From: Chloroflexota bacterium
Lineage (GTDB): Bacteria > Chloroflexota > Anaerolineae > UBA1429
Direction: 5' to 3'
DNA length: 5,259 bases
Assembly (NCBI GenBank): GCA_012513725.1
Contig: JAAZBQ010000158.1
Location: forward strand, 1-5,259
A model generated the notes under the pieces. That model was not told where the DNA came from. It saw only the letters and a list, made by a program, of their open reading frames with translations, and ran no database searches. Every line of letters starts with the position of its first letter. Position 1 is the first letter of the stretch. The position numbers and the translations under genes were made by a program. Shown here piece after piece: positions 1 to 5,259 of the stretch.

Positions 1-2
1 CC

Positions 3-554
3 CTGACGGTCAGCACCGTCGGCCAGGGCGCCGTGGACATCGATCCCGATCAGGCGGCCTACGCCTACGGCGACGAAGTGGCACTCACCGCCCTCCCCGA
101 GCCCGGCTGGACCTTTGTCGGCTGGAGCGGTGACGCGAGCGGCACGACCAATCCTCTCACCGTGACGATCAGCGGGGACACCGACATCACCGCCACCTTT
201 GCCCTAGCGGTAGAGGAACCCGAGAATCCGGTCCCGATCCTCACGTCTCTGGATCCGTCCGAGGCCGTGATCGGCGATCCTGGCTTCAGTCTGAAGGTGA
301 TGGGCACGGGCTTTGTCACGGGTGCCACAGTGCACTGGGATGGCTCACCCAAGAACACGACCTTTATCTCGTCGGAGGAGCTGCTGGCAGACATCACCGC
401 GGATGACCTGACCACCGAAAGGACCGTCGAGGTTACTGTGGTCAACCCCGGGCCAGGCGGTGGCGAGTCAGGCCCCCTGCCCTTCGAGGTGCTGGAGGTC
501 CACACCGGTCCGGGTCCTGAGATCGTTCTCTGCCTTCCGCTCATCTTGAACTAG
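3..554 (+). CDS. Secreted repeat protein, C-terminal part (InlB-like bacterial repeat plus IPT/TIG domain)
   Basis: This is the last 183 residues of a larger protein. The reading frame is open to the left window edge, so the true start lies outside and the internal GTG at 33 is not a start. Fragment residues 1-68 match the divergent InlB B-repeat/bacterial repeat pattern (Flg_new_2 type): a T-V-G-Q-G-A-V-D-I-D-P opening, Y-G-D-E-V-A-L-T-A, then G-W-T-F-V-G-W-S-G-D and a closing I-T-A-T-F-A. After an acidic P-E-N-P linker, residues 76-170 look like an IPT/TIG immunoglobulin-like fold: P-I-L-T-S-L-D-P-S, G-T-G-F-V-T-G-A-T-V, V-E-V-T-V-V-N-P-G-P-G-G and L-P-F-E-V. Both modules are typical of extracellular adhesion or cell-surface proteins in bacteria. 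The C-terminus is a short hydrophobic stretch, I-V-L-C-L-P-L-I-L-N, directly before the TAG stop. The substrate or partner cannot be told from this fragment, and any catalytic domain would lie upstream. Confidence 0.85.
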   Translation: MTVSTVGQGAVDIDPDQAAYAYGDEVALTALPEPGWTFVGWSGDASGTTNPLTVTISGDTDITATFALAVEEPENPVPILTSLDPSEAVIGDPGFSLKVMGTGFVTGATVHWDGSPKNTTFISSEELLADITADDLTTERTVEVTVVNPGPGGGESGPLPFEVLEVHTGPGPEIVLCLPLILN

Positions 555-582
555 CAGGGCGATCGTCATGCCGTAGACTTAC

Positions 583-612
583 CCGGGGGGAGATCGTGCG
601 ATCTCCCCCCGG
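583..612 (+). terminator. Perfect GC hairpin downstream of the surface-protein gene
   Basis: A perfect 14-bp inverted repeat (583-596 with 599-612; left arm CCGGGGGGAGATCG) begins 28 bases after the stop codon at 554. Only two bases lie between the arms, so the innermost pairs probably open to form a tetraloop or hexaloop. No T-tract follows on the + strand, so it is not a textbook intrinsic terminator, but position and stability fit a transcription end or mRNA 3'-end stabiliser for the upstream gene. Confidence 0.6.
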
Positions 613-625
613 CGTCTCTATGAAC

Positions 626-676
626 GCAACGCGCCGGGGGAGCGGCCAAGTGGTACCGCTGCCCCCGGCGCGTTGC
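626..676. terminator. Long GC stem-loop in the convergent intergenic region
   Basis: The left arm (626-645) pairs with the right arm (656-676). There are 15 contiguous base pairs (GCAACGCGCCGGGGG with its exact complement at 662-676), one bulged G at 661, then 5 more pairs (AGCGG/CCGCT), closed by a 10-base loop at 646-655. It lies 42 bases beyond the stop codon of the MFS gene, which reads leftward, and probably ends that transcript; the hairpin at 583-612 would serve the opposite gene. Neither side has a run of T. It could instead be a dispersed palindromic repeat unit. Confidence 0.6.
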
Positions 677-718
677 ACAAGCCCTTCGCCTACGGCTTGC
701 TAGCGTCTCGGTGTCGCG

Positions 719-1942
719 CTATCCCCCCGGTTGCTCCGCCACCCTGCCCTGCGGCACGGGCTCAGGGCTGGGCGCGTCTCGGCGCGGCAGGGCCAGGAAG
801 GCAAAGACCGCCGCCAGGAGCAGCGCCCAGGGCAGGTAGCCCAGCATATCCGGCAGGCCGTGGCGATCGGCCAGGAGCCCGAGGACCCATGCCCCCCCTG
901 CTCCACTCACAAAGGTAAACCCCAGGAAAAAGCCGGACATCATCGCCATCTTGTCGGGGAACTGCCGCTGCCCCGAGACCACCAGCAGCGTGTGTGACGG
1001 CCCATAGAACAGCCCGGCCAGCACAAAAGCAGCGTACCCCAGCAGGCTGCTGCTGTTCTGCATAAAGACGAACAGAGCGCCGCCCCCCAACAGGAGGGTG
1101 ATCACCAGGATGCGCCGCATGCCGACGCGGTCGGCGAGATAGGCGCCGGCCACCCCGCCCAGCGCAGCAGCAAACAGATTCAGGGACATCAGCAACCCAT
1201 AGATGTCCGGCGAGACGCCCATGTCCTGCTGAAACTTGGGCACAAAGGTGTTCACCGCGTGCTGCGCGAACGAGCGCAGCGCGGTGGCCACCAGGAGCAG
1301 CGCCAGGAGCCCCCAGAAGGCGCGCCGGGTGCCCGACCCCGCCGCCGACCGGGGGTTCGCTGCTGCCCGTTTGGGGACAGCCAACCACCGGGGGACCCAA
1401 GCGCGCACCGCAGTGAGGGCCAGGAGCACGGTGATGGCCGAAATGACCAGCAGGGCGCGCCGGTCGTAGGTGCCCAGGAGCCATCCTCCGAGGGCCGAGC
1501 CCAGGAAGGCGGAACCCACGGTGCCACCCAGGAAGAAGGTCGAGGCCGCCGTCGCCCCCCAGCGGGCGCCCCCGGCCATGGTGGCGTTCGCAGTGCCCTG
1601 CGGATGCCAGGCGCCCGATCCCAGGCCGGCGAGAAAAATCAGCACGCCGAGCAATATCTTGGACTCGACAAACAGCGTTCCACTAAACAGCAACGTAGTC
1701 CACAAGATGGAGGCCACTGCCAGCGGACGGCCACCGATCCGCTCCGCCAGGGAGCCAAAGAAGGGCTGGGTGATCGACGAGAGGGACTGGTACAACAGGA
1801 GCATCAGGGCGATGTCCTGGTTGGCGAGTCCGAGGCCGACGCTCAGGCTGGCCAGGAGGATGGGGGCCACGCCATACCAGGCGTCGTGCGCCCCGTGGCC
1901 GATCGCAACCCCGAGCAGCGTGCGGTTTCTGGTGCTATCCAT
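719..1942 (-). CDS. MFS transporter, fosmidomycin-resistance (Fsr)-like
   Basis: This encodes a 407-residue inner-membrane protein of the major facilitator superfamily, the usual length for a 12-helix member. The N-terminus carries G-H-G-A-H-D-A-W-Y-G-V-A-P-I-L-L (residues 15-30), and helix 4 contains G-S-G-A-W-H-P-Q-G (108-116). Both resemble the signature regions of the Fsr fosmidomycin-efflux group, where this position reads F-H-P-E or similar. Motif A occurs in both halves: G-S-L-A-E-R-I-G-G-R after helix 2 (63-72) and G-A-Y-L-A-D-R-V-G-M-R-R (266-277). The central loop (about 188-208) is basic, as expected for a cytoplasmic loop between the two six-helix bundles, and the C-terminal tail is polar and Pro-rich. 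Proton-coupled efflux of a small molecule is likely, but the substrate cannot be read from sequence. The start ATG has TAGGAA seven bases upstream on its strand. The gene is transcribed divergently from the polyphosphate kinase. Confidence 0.88.
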   Translation of the reverse strand: MDSTRNRTLLGVAIGHGAHDAWYGVAPILLASLSVGLGLANQDIALMLLLYQSLSSITQPFFGSLAERIGGRPLAVASILWTTLLFSGTLFVESKILLGVLIFLAGLGSGAWHPQGTANATMAGGARWGATAASTFFLGGTVGSAFLGSALGGWLLGTYDRRALLVISAITVLLALTAVRAWVPRWLAVPKRAAANPRSAAGSGTRRAFWGLLALLLVATALRSFAQHAVNTFVPKFQQDMGVSPDIYGLLMSLNLFAAALGGVAGAYLADRVGMRRILVITLLLGGGALFVFMQNSSSLLGYAAFVLAGLFYGPSHTLLVVSGQRQFPDKMAMMSGFFLGFTFVSGAGGAWVLGLLADRHGLPDMLGYLPWALLLAAVFAFLALPRRDAPSPEPVPQGRVAEQPGG

Positions 1943-1948
1943 GCGGCG

Positions 1949-1954
1949 TTCCTA
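1949..1954 (-). promoter_or_regulatory. Ribosome binding site of the MFS gene
   Basis: Read on the minus strand, TAGGAA lies six bases before the ATG at 1942-1940 and supports that start. Immediately upstream, at 1955-1962, is the perfect 8-bp palindrome TCACGTGA, inside the predicted leader. Confidence 0.6.
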
Positions 1955-1988
1955 TCACGTGACGAGGGCGGACAATACACGTCCGACG

Positions 1989-2018
1989 ATTATAGCACCC
2001 GGCGGGCGGGGCGGCGAA
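1989..2018 (-). promoter_or_regulatory. Predicted sigma-70 type promoter of the MFS gene
   Basis: The minus strand has a consensus TATAAT -10 box at 1994-1989. A weak -35 candidate, TTCGCC, lies at 2018-2013 with an 18-base spacer. Transcription would begin near 1982, giving a leader of roughly 40 bases. A 6-bp dyad, CGGCGA-ACG-TCGCCG (2012-2026), overlaps the -35 candidate and could be a repressor site, although dyads this short are common in GC-rich DNA. Confidence 0.55.
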
Positions 2019-2081
2019 CGTCGCCGGCCCCGCCCGTGGCAGAAAACCATAGGTGCGCCCTGCACAGAGCCGCACGGGCCG

Positions 2082-2110
2082 TTGCCTGGGGGCCGGTGGT
2101 CTGGTATACT
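2082..2110 (+). promoter_or_regulatory. Predicted sigma-70 type promoter of the polyphosphate kinase gene
   Basis: A -35 box TTGCCT (2082-2087) and a -10 box TATACT (2105-2110) are separated by exactly 17 bases. TGG directly before the -10 adds an extended -10 element. Transcription would start near 2117, leaving a leader of nearly 60 bases before the ATG at 2174. This is the best-formed promoter in the window. Confidence 0.65.
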
Positions 2111-2160
2111 CGACATAGGAAGCGGTGGCCGCCATTTGCCGTCGTGTCGGGATCTCGACA

Positions 2161-2166
2161 AAGGAG
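2161..2166 (+). promoter_or_regulatory. Strong Shine-Dalgarno that fixes the polyphosphate kinase start
   Basis: AAGGAG lies seven bases before the ATG at 2174. The frame remains open for about 900 bases upstream, but that part is antisense to the MFS gene, so this site is what identifies 2174 as the true start. Confidence 0.85.
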
Positions 2167-2173
2167 TGAGATC

Positions 2174-3061
2174 ATGGCCAAGCAGCACAAGGCGCGCACG
2201 AAACACCCTATCGAGGCTACCGACCCCTTTCTCGCAACCGCCCCAGACGTAGTCGATCTCTCCGAGGCCAGCCGTCAGGCGCCGGGCAGAATCTCCAAGA
2301 AGGACTATGGCCGGGAACTGCGCCGGCTGCACATCGAGCTGGTCAAGCTGCAGGGCTGGGTCAAGGACCAGGGGTTGCGCGTGGTGGTGATCTTTGAGGG
2401 CCGCGACGCGGCCGGCAAGGGCGGAACCATCAAGCGGTTCATGGAGCCCCTAAACCCCCGTTTCGCCCGGGTGGTGGCCCTGGGGGTGCCCACCGAGCGC
2501 GAGCGCACCCAGTGGTACTTTCAGCGCTACATCGCCCACCTGCCCGCCGCTGGCGAGATCGTCTTCTTTGACCGGTCGTGGTACAACCGCGCCGGCGTCG
2601 AGCGCGTGATGGGTTTCTGCACCGAGGACGAGTACCAGGAGTTCCTGCGCTCCTGTCCCGAGTTCGAGCGGATGCTGATCCGTTCGGGGATCCTCGTGAT
2701 CAAGTACTGGTTCTCGGTCTCCGACGCCGAGCAAGAGCGGCGCTTCCAAGAGCGCCTGGACGACCCCACCAAGCGCTGGAAACTGAGCCCGATGGACATG
2801 GAGTCCCGGCGGTGCTGGGTGGACTATTCCCGCGCCAAGGACGAGATGTTCCGCTACACCGACACCAAGCAGTCGCCCTGGTACGTGGTGAACGCGGACA
2901 ACAAGAAGCGAGCACGCCTGAACTGCATCAGCCACTTTCTCGGGATGATCCCGTACGAGGACCTCACGCCCGAGTTCATCGAGCTCCCGCCGCGTCAGAA
3001 AGACGTCGGCTATGTACGTCCCCCTATCGACGAGCAGACCTTTGTCCCGGAACGCTACTGA
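2174..3061 (+). CDS. ppk2: Polyphosphate kinase 2, class I (polyphosphate:nucleoside diphosphate phosphotransferase)
   Basis: This encodes a 295-residue cytoplasmic enzyme that, by family, transfers phosphate between inorganic polyphosphate and nucleoside diphosphates (ADP or GDP to ATP or GTP, reversibly). The single PPK2 domain is complete. It contains Walker A G-R-D-A-A-G-K-G-G (76-84), then P-T-E-R-E-R-T-Q-W-Y-F-Q-R-Y (106-119) and Walker B with its extension, F-F-D-R-S-W-Y-N-R-A-G-V-E-R-V-M-G-F (131-148). The lid region E-R-R-F-Q-E-R-L-D-D-P-T-K-R-W-K-L-S-P-M-D (188-208) follows, then D-Y-S-R-A-K-D-E-M-F and W-Y-V-V-N-A-D-N-K-K-R-A-R-L-N. These match the one-domain class I group (Pseudomonas PA0141 type) rather than the AMP-phosphorylating class II, though substrate preference needs assay. 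The first 40 residues form a basic, probably disordered leader typical of the family. The gene has its own promoter and a strong ribosome binding site, is divergent from the MFS gene, and is followed by a new promoter, so it is probably monocistronic. Confidence 0.95.
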   Translation: MAKQHKARTKHPIEATDPFLATAPDVVDLSEASRQAPGRISKKDYGRELRRLHIELVKLQGWVKDQGLRVVVIFEGRDAAGKGGTIKRFMEPLNPRFARVVALGVPTERERTQWYFQRYIAHLPAAGEIVFFDRSWYNRAGVERVMGFCTEDEYQEFLRSCPEFERMLIRSGILVIKYWFSVSDAEQERRFQERLDDPTKRWKLSPMDMESRRCWVDYSRAKDEMFRYTDTKQSPWYVVNADNKKRARLNCISHFLGMIPYEDLTPEFIELPPRQKDVGYVRPPIDEQTFVPERY

Positions 3062-3142
3062 CCCTGCCCGCGTCTGATGTTGTGCCCGGTTGCGGTGACA
3101 GCCTGGGCGCGCCGCGTGGCCCCGCGGATCCGGCGGCTGCCG

Positions 3143-3151
3143 TGGTATAAT
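3143..3151 (+). promoter_or_regulatory. Extended -10 promoter upstream of the AlkZ-like gene
   Basis: TATAAT (3146-3151) is preceded by TGG (3143-3145), a full extended -10 element. The expected -35 position, near 3123-3128, reads CGCGGA and shows no match, which is tolerated in extended -10 promoters. Transcription would start near 3158, giving a leader of about 77 bases. The rest of the 3062-3234 interval holds short GC palindromes (for example CGGATCCG at 3125-3132), and I see no convincing terminator for the preceding gene. Confidence 0.55.
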
Positions 3152-3234
3152 GGGGGCAGACGTTCCCTCTCCGCGACACGTCGGATGCCAGAAGGATCTA
3201 GGACAACGTTGACTAGAACCGGTAACGGTACAAG

Positions 3235-4497
3235 ATGCCAATTCGCGTAACGGAAAATCAGGTCAGAACACTGACACTTGCCAAGCAGAGCCTCTCCCCA
3301 AGGGCGAGGGGCCGTGATGTGCTATCCGTGGTGCGTGACGTCGGGCCGCTCAGAGCCCGGCCCGCGGTGACCCCCTACATCGCCCTGTGGGCCCGGATGC
3401 ATGGCTTTTCCAAGGAGGACCTCTACGGCGCCCTGTACGACGGGCGACGCCTCGTGCGCCTGCCCGCCATGCACTCGGACCTGCACATCGTCCCCACCGA
3501 GGACATGCCCGCCTACTTTCGGGCCACCCAGGCCCTGGCCGAGAGCAACGTCAGCACCTATCTGGCGTACCTCGTCTCGGACGCCTCTCAGAACAACGGC
3601 CAGCAACCGGTGTGCCTGGACGACGTCATCTCCCGGGTGCTGGAGATCATCAGCACCCGTGGGGCCTGCACGGCCGATGAGATGGCCCGGTGGTTGCCGG
3701 TCCTCGGCCGGCAGTTCCCCTTTGGGAAGAACGGCGCCACCGAGCCGAGTACCTTCCGCCTGGGCACCAAGCTGCTCCCGGCCCTGTGCGCCCAGGGGCA
3801 GCTGGTCTACGCAGAGCCCAGCGGTTCCTGGAAGAGCGACCGCGATCGCTATGCGGCGCTGAGCACCTGGCTGCCCGAGGTGAACCTGAACGCCATCGAC
3901 CCGCGCAAAGCCCTGGAGCGGGTCCTCCTCCACTATGTGCACGCCTATGGTCCGGTGACGATCGGCGATATGGTCCACTGGTTGGGCACGGCGCGCCGGC
4001 GCCAGGTGGTGCCCGCGCTGATGGGCCTCGGCCCGCGCCTGGCCCACGTCGAGGTGTTGGGCACCCAGGGGGAGGCCTATGTGCTCCGCGAGGACCTGGA
4101 GCGCCTCACCGCCCGGCCCGACGGCGACCGCTTTGTGCGGCTCCTGCCCCCCCGCGACGGCGCCCTGATGGCCTACCGGGATCCCGGCCGATTCCTGCCG
4201 CGCGAGTACCGCGACCGAATGTACGATTGGGCCGGCGACTCGTTGGGCGCCGTGATGATCGACGGGATCGTGCGGGGGATGTGGTGGCCGCAATCTCGCG
4301 GCGATCGCATCACCATCCGCTTCTTTGAGGAGGTAGATCCCGAGGCGATGGCGATGGCCGGCGAGGAGGCCCGCGCCCTCGGCGAGTTCCTGGAGGGCGA
4401 GACCCCCGATATCGTCATCAGCCTGGATGGGGAGGCGGCCAACGGCGACGCCGAGGTGCCGCAGCGCATCCCCCTCGGGGCCCTGCCTCTCCAATAG
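3235..4497 (+). CDS. Winged-helix protein of the AlkZ/YcaQ (HTH_42) DNA glycosylase superfamily
   Basis: This encodes a 420-residue soluble protein. The family pattern is visible along its length. It has an N-terminal winged-helix segment (about 10-75) with P-Y-I-A-L-W-A-R and L-Y-D-G-R-R-L-V-R. Next come M-H-S-D-L-H-I-V-P-T-E-D-M (79-91), corresponding to the family's R-G-T-L-H-L-V-P, and a middle helical region. A second winged-helix-like part contains R-K-A-L-E-R-V-L-L-H-Y-V-H-A-Y-G-P-V-T-I-G-D. The C-terminal barrel-type segment has L-L-P-P-R-D-G-A-L-M-A-Y-R-D (303-316) and V-M-I-D-G-I-V-R-G-M-W-W (from 340). Characterised relatives excise alkylated bases or unhook interstrand crosslinks. 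Their Q-x-Q or Q-x-D catalytic motif should fall near residues 40-42, where this protein has R-A-R, so activity is uncertain. A TAA in frame at 3223-3225 leaves the ATG at 3235 as the only plausible start, yet no Shine-Dalgarno lies at normal distance. The acidic C-terminal tail (about 375-410) is longer than I expect for the family. Confidence 0.75.
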   Translation: MPIRVTENQVRTLTLAKQSLSPRARGRDVLSVVRDVGPLRARPAVTPYIALWARMHGFSKEDLYGALYDGRRLVRLPAMHSDLHIVPTEDMPAYFRATQALAESNVSTYLAYLVSDASQNNGQQPVCLDDVISRVLEIISTRGACTADEMARWLPVLGRQFPFGKNGATEPSTFRLGTKLLPALCAQGQLVYAEPSGSWKSDRDRYAALSTWLPEVNLNAIDPRKALERVLLHYVHAYGPVTIGDMVHWLGTARRRQVVPALMGLGPRLAHVEVLGTQGEAYVLREDLERLTARPDGDRFVRLLPPRDGALMAYRDPGRFLPREYRDRMYDWAGDSLGAVMIDGIVRGMWWPQSRGDRITIRFFEEVDPEAMAMAGEEARALGEFLEGETPDIVISLDGEAANGDAEVPQRIPLGALPLQ

Positions 4498-4521
4498 AGC
4501 ACACCAGATAACACGTCATCG

Positions 4522-4549
4522 TGGCGCCGCGCGCGGACGCACGGCGCCA
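4522..4549 (+). other. GC inverted repeat between the AlkZ-like gene and the dehydrogenase
   Basis: TGGCGCCG (4522-4529) pairs perfectly with CGGCGCCA (4542-4549) around a 12-base loop. It begins 25 bases after the stop codon of the AlkZ-like gene and ends 38 bases before the next start. No T-tract follows. It may be a weak terminator, an mRNA processing or stability element, or a chance GC palindrome. I see no good promoter in the 90-base spacer, which favours co-transcription of the two flanking genes. Confidence 0.4.
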
Positions 4550-4571
4550 TGGCGCATCGTCCCATGCACAC

Positions 4572-4580
4572 GGAGGAGGG
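4572..4580 (+). promoter_or_regulatory. Strong Shine-Dalgarno that fixes a TTG start
   Basis: GGAGGAGGG ends seven bases before the TTG at 4588. Two in-frame ATG codons lie upstream (4549 and 4564), but neither has a ribosome binding site. Only the TTG start places the family's usual F-Y-L-P-T opening at the N-terminus. Confidence 0.75.
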
Positions 4581-4587
4581 TAACCCG

Positions 4588-5259
4588 TTGGCCGATTTCT
4601 ACTTGCCCACACAGCTAGTAACGGGCGTCGACACGCTGGATTCGCTGGGCCACCAGACCGCGCGCTTGGGGCGGCGGGCGCTCCTGGTCACCGGGGCCCG
4701 CGCCGCCCGTCGCGCCGGGTGGATCGAGCGCACCACCGCGCTGCTGGACGCCCAAGGGGTTGCCCTCACCGTTTTCGACCGAGTATCGGGCGAGCCGACC
4801 CTGACCCTGGTCGAGGAGGGGGTAGAGGTGGCCCGCCGCGAGCGCTGCGACGTGGTCATCGGCCTCGGCGGCGGAAGCGCCATCGACGCGGCCAAGGCCA
4901 TCGCCGGAGTCGCCACCCTGCCCGGCACGATCTGGGACTATCACGGCGGCCGTAAGATCGAGCACGAGGGGCTGCCCTTCCTGGCCATACCCACCACTGC
5001 CGGCACCGGCGCCGAGGTCACCAAGAACGCGGTGCTCATCGACCCCCGCGAAGGGGTCAAGTACTCGATCCGCGACGACCGCTGGTTCGCCCGGGTGGCC
5101 ATCGTGGACCCGGCGCTCATGACCGGGATGCCCCCGGAGGTGACCGCCAGCACCGGCAGCGACGCCCTCTGCCAGGCGATCGAGTCCTACACCTCCATCG
5201 GCGCGAACCCCGTCACCGACGCCCTGGCGCGGCAGGCCATCGCCCTGATCGGCCGCAGC
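4588..5259 (+). CDS. Iron-containing (group III) alcohol dehydrogenase family protein, N-terminal 224 residues
   Basis: This is the 5' part of a gene cut by the right window edge; family members are about 380-400 residues, so a little over half is present. The family normally oxidises alcohols or reduces aldehydes with NAD(P) in the cytoplasm. Visible landmarks are the D-F-Y-L-P-T-Q-L-V-T-G start (3-13), G-E-P-T-L (68-72), the dinucleotide-binding G-G-G-S-A-I-D-A-A-K-A (94-104), P-T-T-A-G-T-G-A-E-V-T (135-145) and V-D-P-A-L-M-T-G-M-P-P (173-183). The start of the metal site follows: T-G-S-D-A-L-C-Q-A-I-E-S-Y (189-201). Asp192 matches the first metal ligand (Asp196 of E. coli FucO). The position of the first His ligand (His200 of FucO) is Gln196 here, so metal choice or activity may differ. 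The two later His ligands lie outside the window. The TTG start is supported by a strong ribosome binding site. The gene lies 90 bases after the AlkZ-like gene on the same strand and may share its transcript. The substrate is unknown. Confidence 0.88.
   Translation, partial: MADFYLPTQLVTGVDTLDSLGHQTARLGRRALLVTGARAARRAGWIERTTALLDAQGVALTVFDRVSGEPTLTLVEEGVEVARRERCDVVIGLGGGSAIDAAKAIAGVATLPGTIWDYHGGRKIEHEGLPFLAIPTTAGTGAEVTKNAVLIDPREGVKYSIRDDRWFARVAIVDPALMTGMPPEVTASTGSDALCQAIESYTSIGANPVTDALARQAIALIGRS

Noticed and set aside
673..997. Short + strand open frames at 673-918 and 731-997
   Set aside because: They overlap the 3' end of the MFS gene in antisense, are dominated by Pro, Ala, Arg and Gly, and lack a ribosome binding site.
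1259..2173. An in-frame open extension of about 305 codons upstream of the polyphosphate kinase
   Set aside because: It is antisense to the MFS gene, has Arg/Gly/Gln-rich composition with no family signature, and crosses the kinase's own promoter. The strong ribosome binding site and the family N-terminus place the start at 2174.
3209..3214. TTGACT as a -35 box for the AlkZ-like gene
   Set aside because: Seventeen bases downstream is the start codon region itself, with no -10 match, so it cannot form a normal promoter for this gene.
2450..3241. A 263-codon minus-strand open frame over the polyphosphate kinase
   Set aside because: It is fully antisense to a clearly conserved enzyme gene and has no family pattern of its own.
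3322..4494. A 390-codon open frame on the minus strand
   Set aside because: It lies entirely antisense to the AlkZ-like gene. It is rich in Gly, His, Gln and Ala and shows no recognisable domain, as expected from GC-rich codon usage on the other strand.
4549..4566. In-frame ATG codons at 4549 and 4564 as starts of the dehydrogenase
   Set aside because: Neither has a Shine-Dalgarno. The first overlaps the arm of a hairpin, and the added residues precede the usual family N-terminus. The TTG at 4588 has an excellent ribosome binding site.
1..5259. A new defence, toxin-antitoxin, CRISPR or mobile system
   Set aside because: There are no direct repeat arrays, transposase or integrase genes, terminal inverted repeats, or toxin-antitoxin-like gene pairs. 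The five genes belong to known families and do not form an apparent unit.

Overview
The window is a high-GC bacterial chromosomal segment. Its gene content and one C-terminal tail motif suggest Chloroflexota (Anaerolineae or Caldilineae-like). That is an inference: the first protein ends in a hydrophobic tail, C-L-P-L-I-L-N, resembling the 'YLPLVLR/YLPLILN'-type tails I recall on many exported Chloroflexota proteins. The other genes are mostly generic housekeeping or accessory genes. I see no rRNA, tRNA, CRISPR array, insertion sequence or phage gene.

Layout: (1) bases 3-554, + strand, hold the 3' end of a secreted, repeat-type surface protein with an InlB-like bacterial repeat, an IPT/TIG domain and the short tail. 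(2) Bases 555-718 are a convergent intergenic region with two strong GC-rich hairpins, probably back-to-back terminators. (3) Bases 719-1942, - strand, encode a 12-helix MFS transporter of the fosmidomycin-resistance (Fsr)-like group. (4) Bases 1943-2173 are a divergent promoter region with a TATAAT box facing the MFS gene and an extended -10/-35 promoter facing the next gene. (5) Bases 2174-3061, + strand, encode a class I polyphosphate kinase 2. (6) Bases 3062-3234 hold an extended -10 promoter and a leader without an obvious Shine-Dalgarno. (7) Bases 3235-4497, + strand, encode a winged-helix protein of the AlkZ/YcaQ (HTH_42) DNA glycosylase superfamily, in which the catalytic Q-x-Q site appears to read R-A-R. 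(8) Bases 4498-4587 are a short spacer with a GC hairpin. (9) Bases 4588-5259, + strand, hold the 5' part of an iron-type alcohol dehydrogenase that starts at TTG, has a strong ribosome binding site and runs off the window.

The genes do not form an obvious pathway. The polyphosphate kinase has its own promoter. The AlkZ-like gene and the dehydrogenase lie on the same strand 90 bases apart and could be co-transcribed. I do not find evidence for a new multi-gene system. The observations most worth follow-up are the two enzymes with altered active-site positions (AlkZ-like R-A-R, and the dehydrogenase D-x-x-x-Q in place of D-x-x-x-H) and the Chloroflexota-like C-terminal tail.
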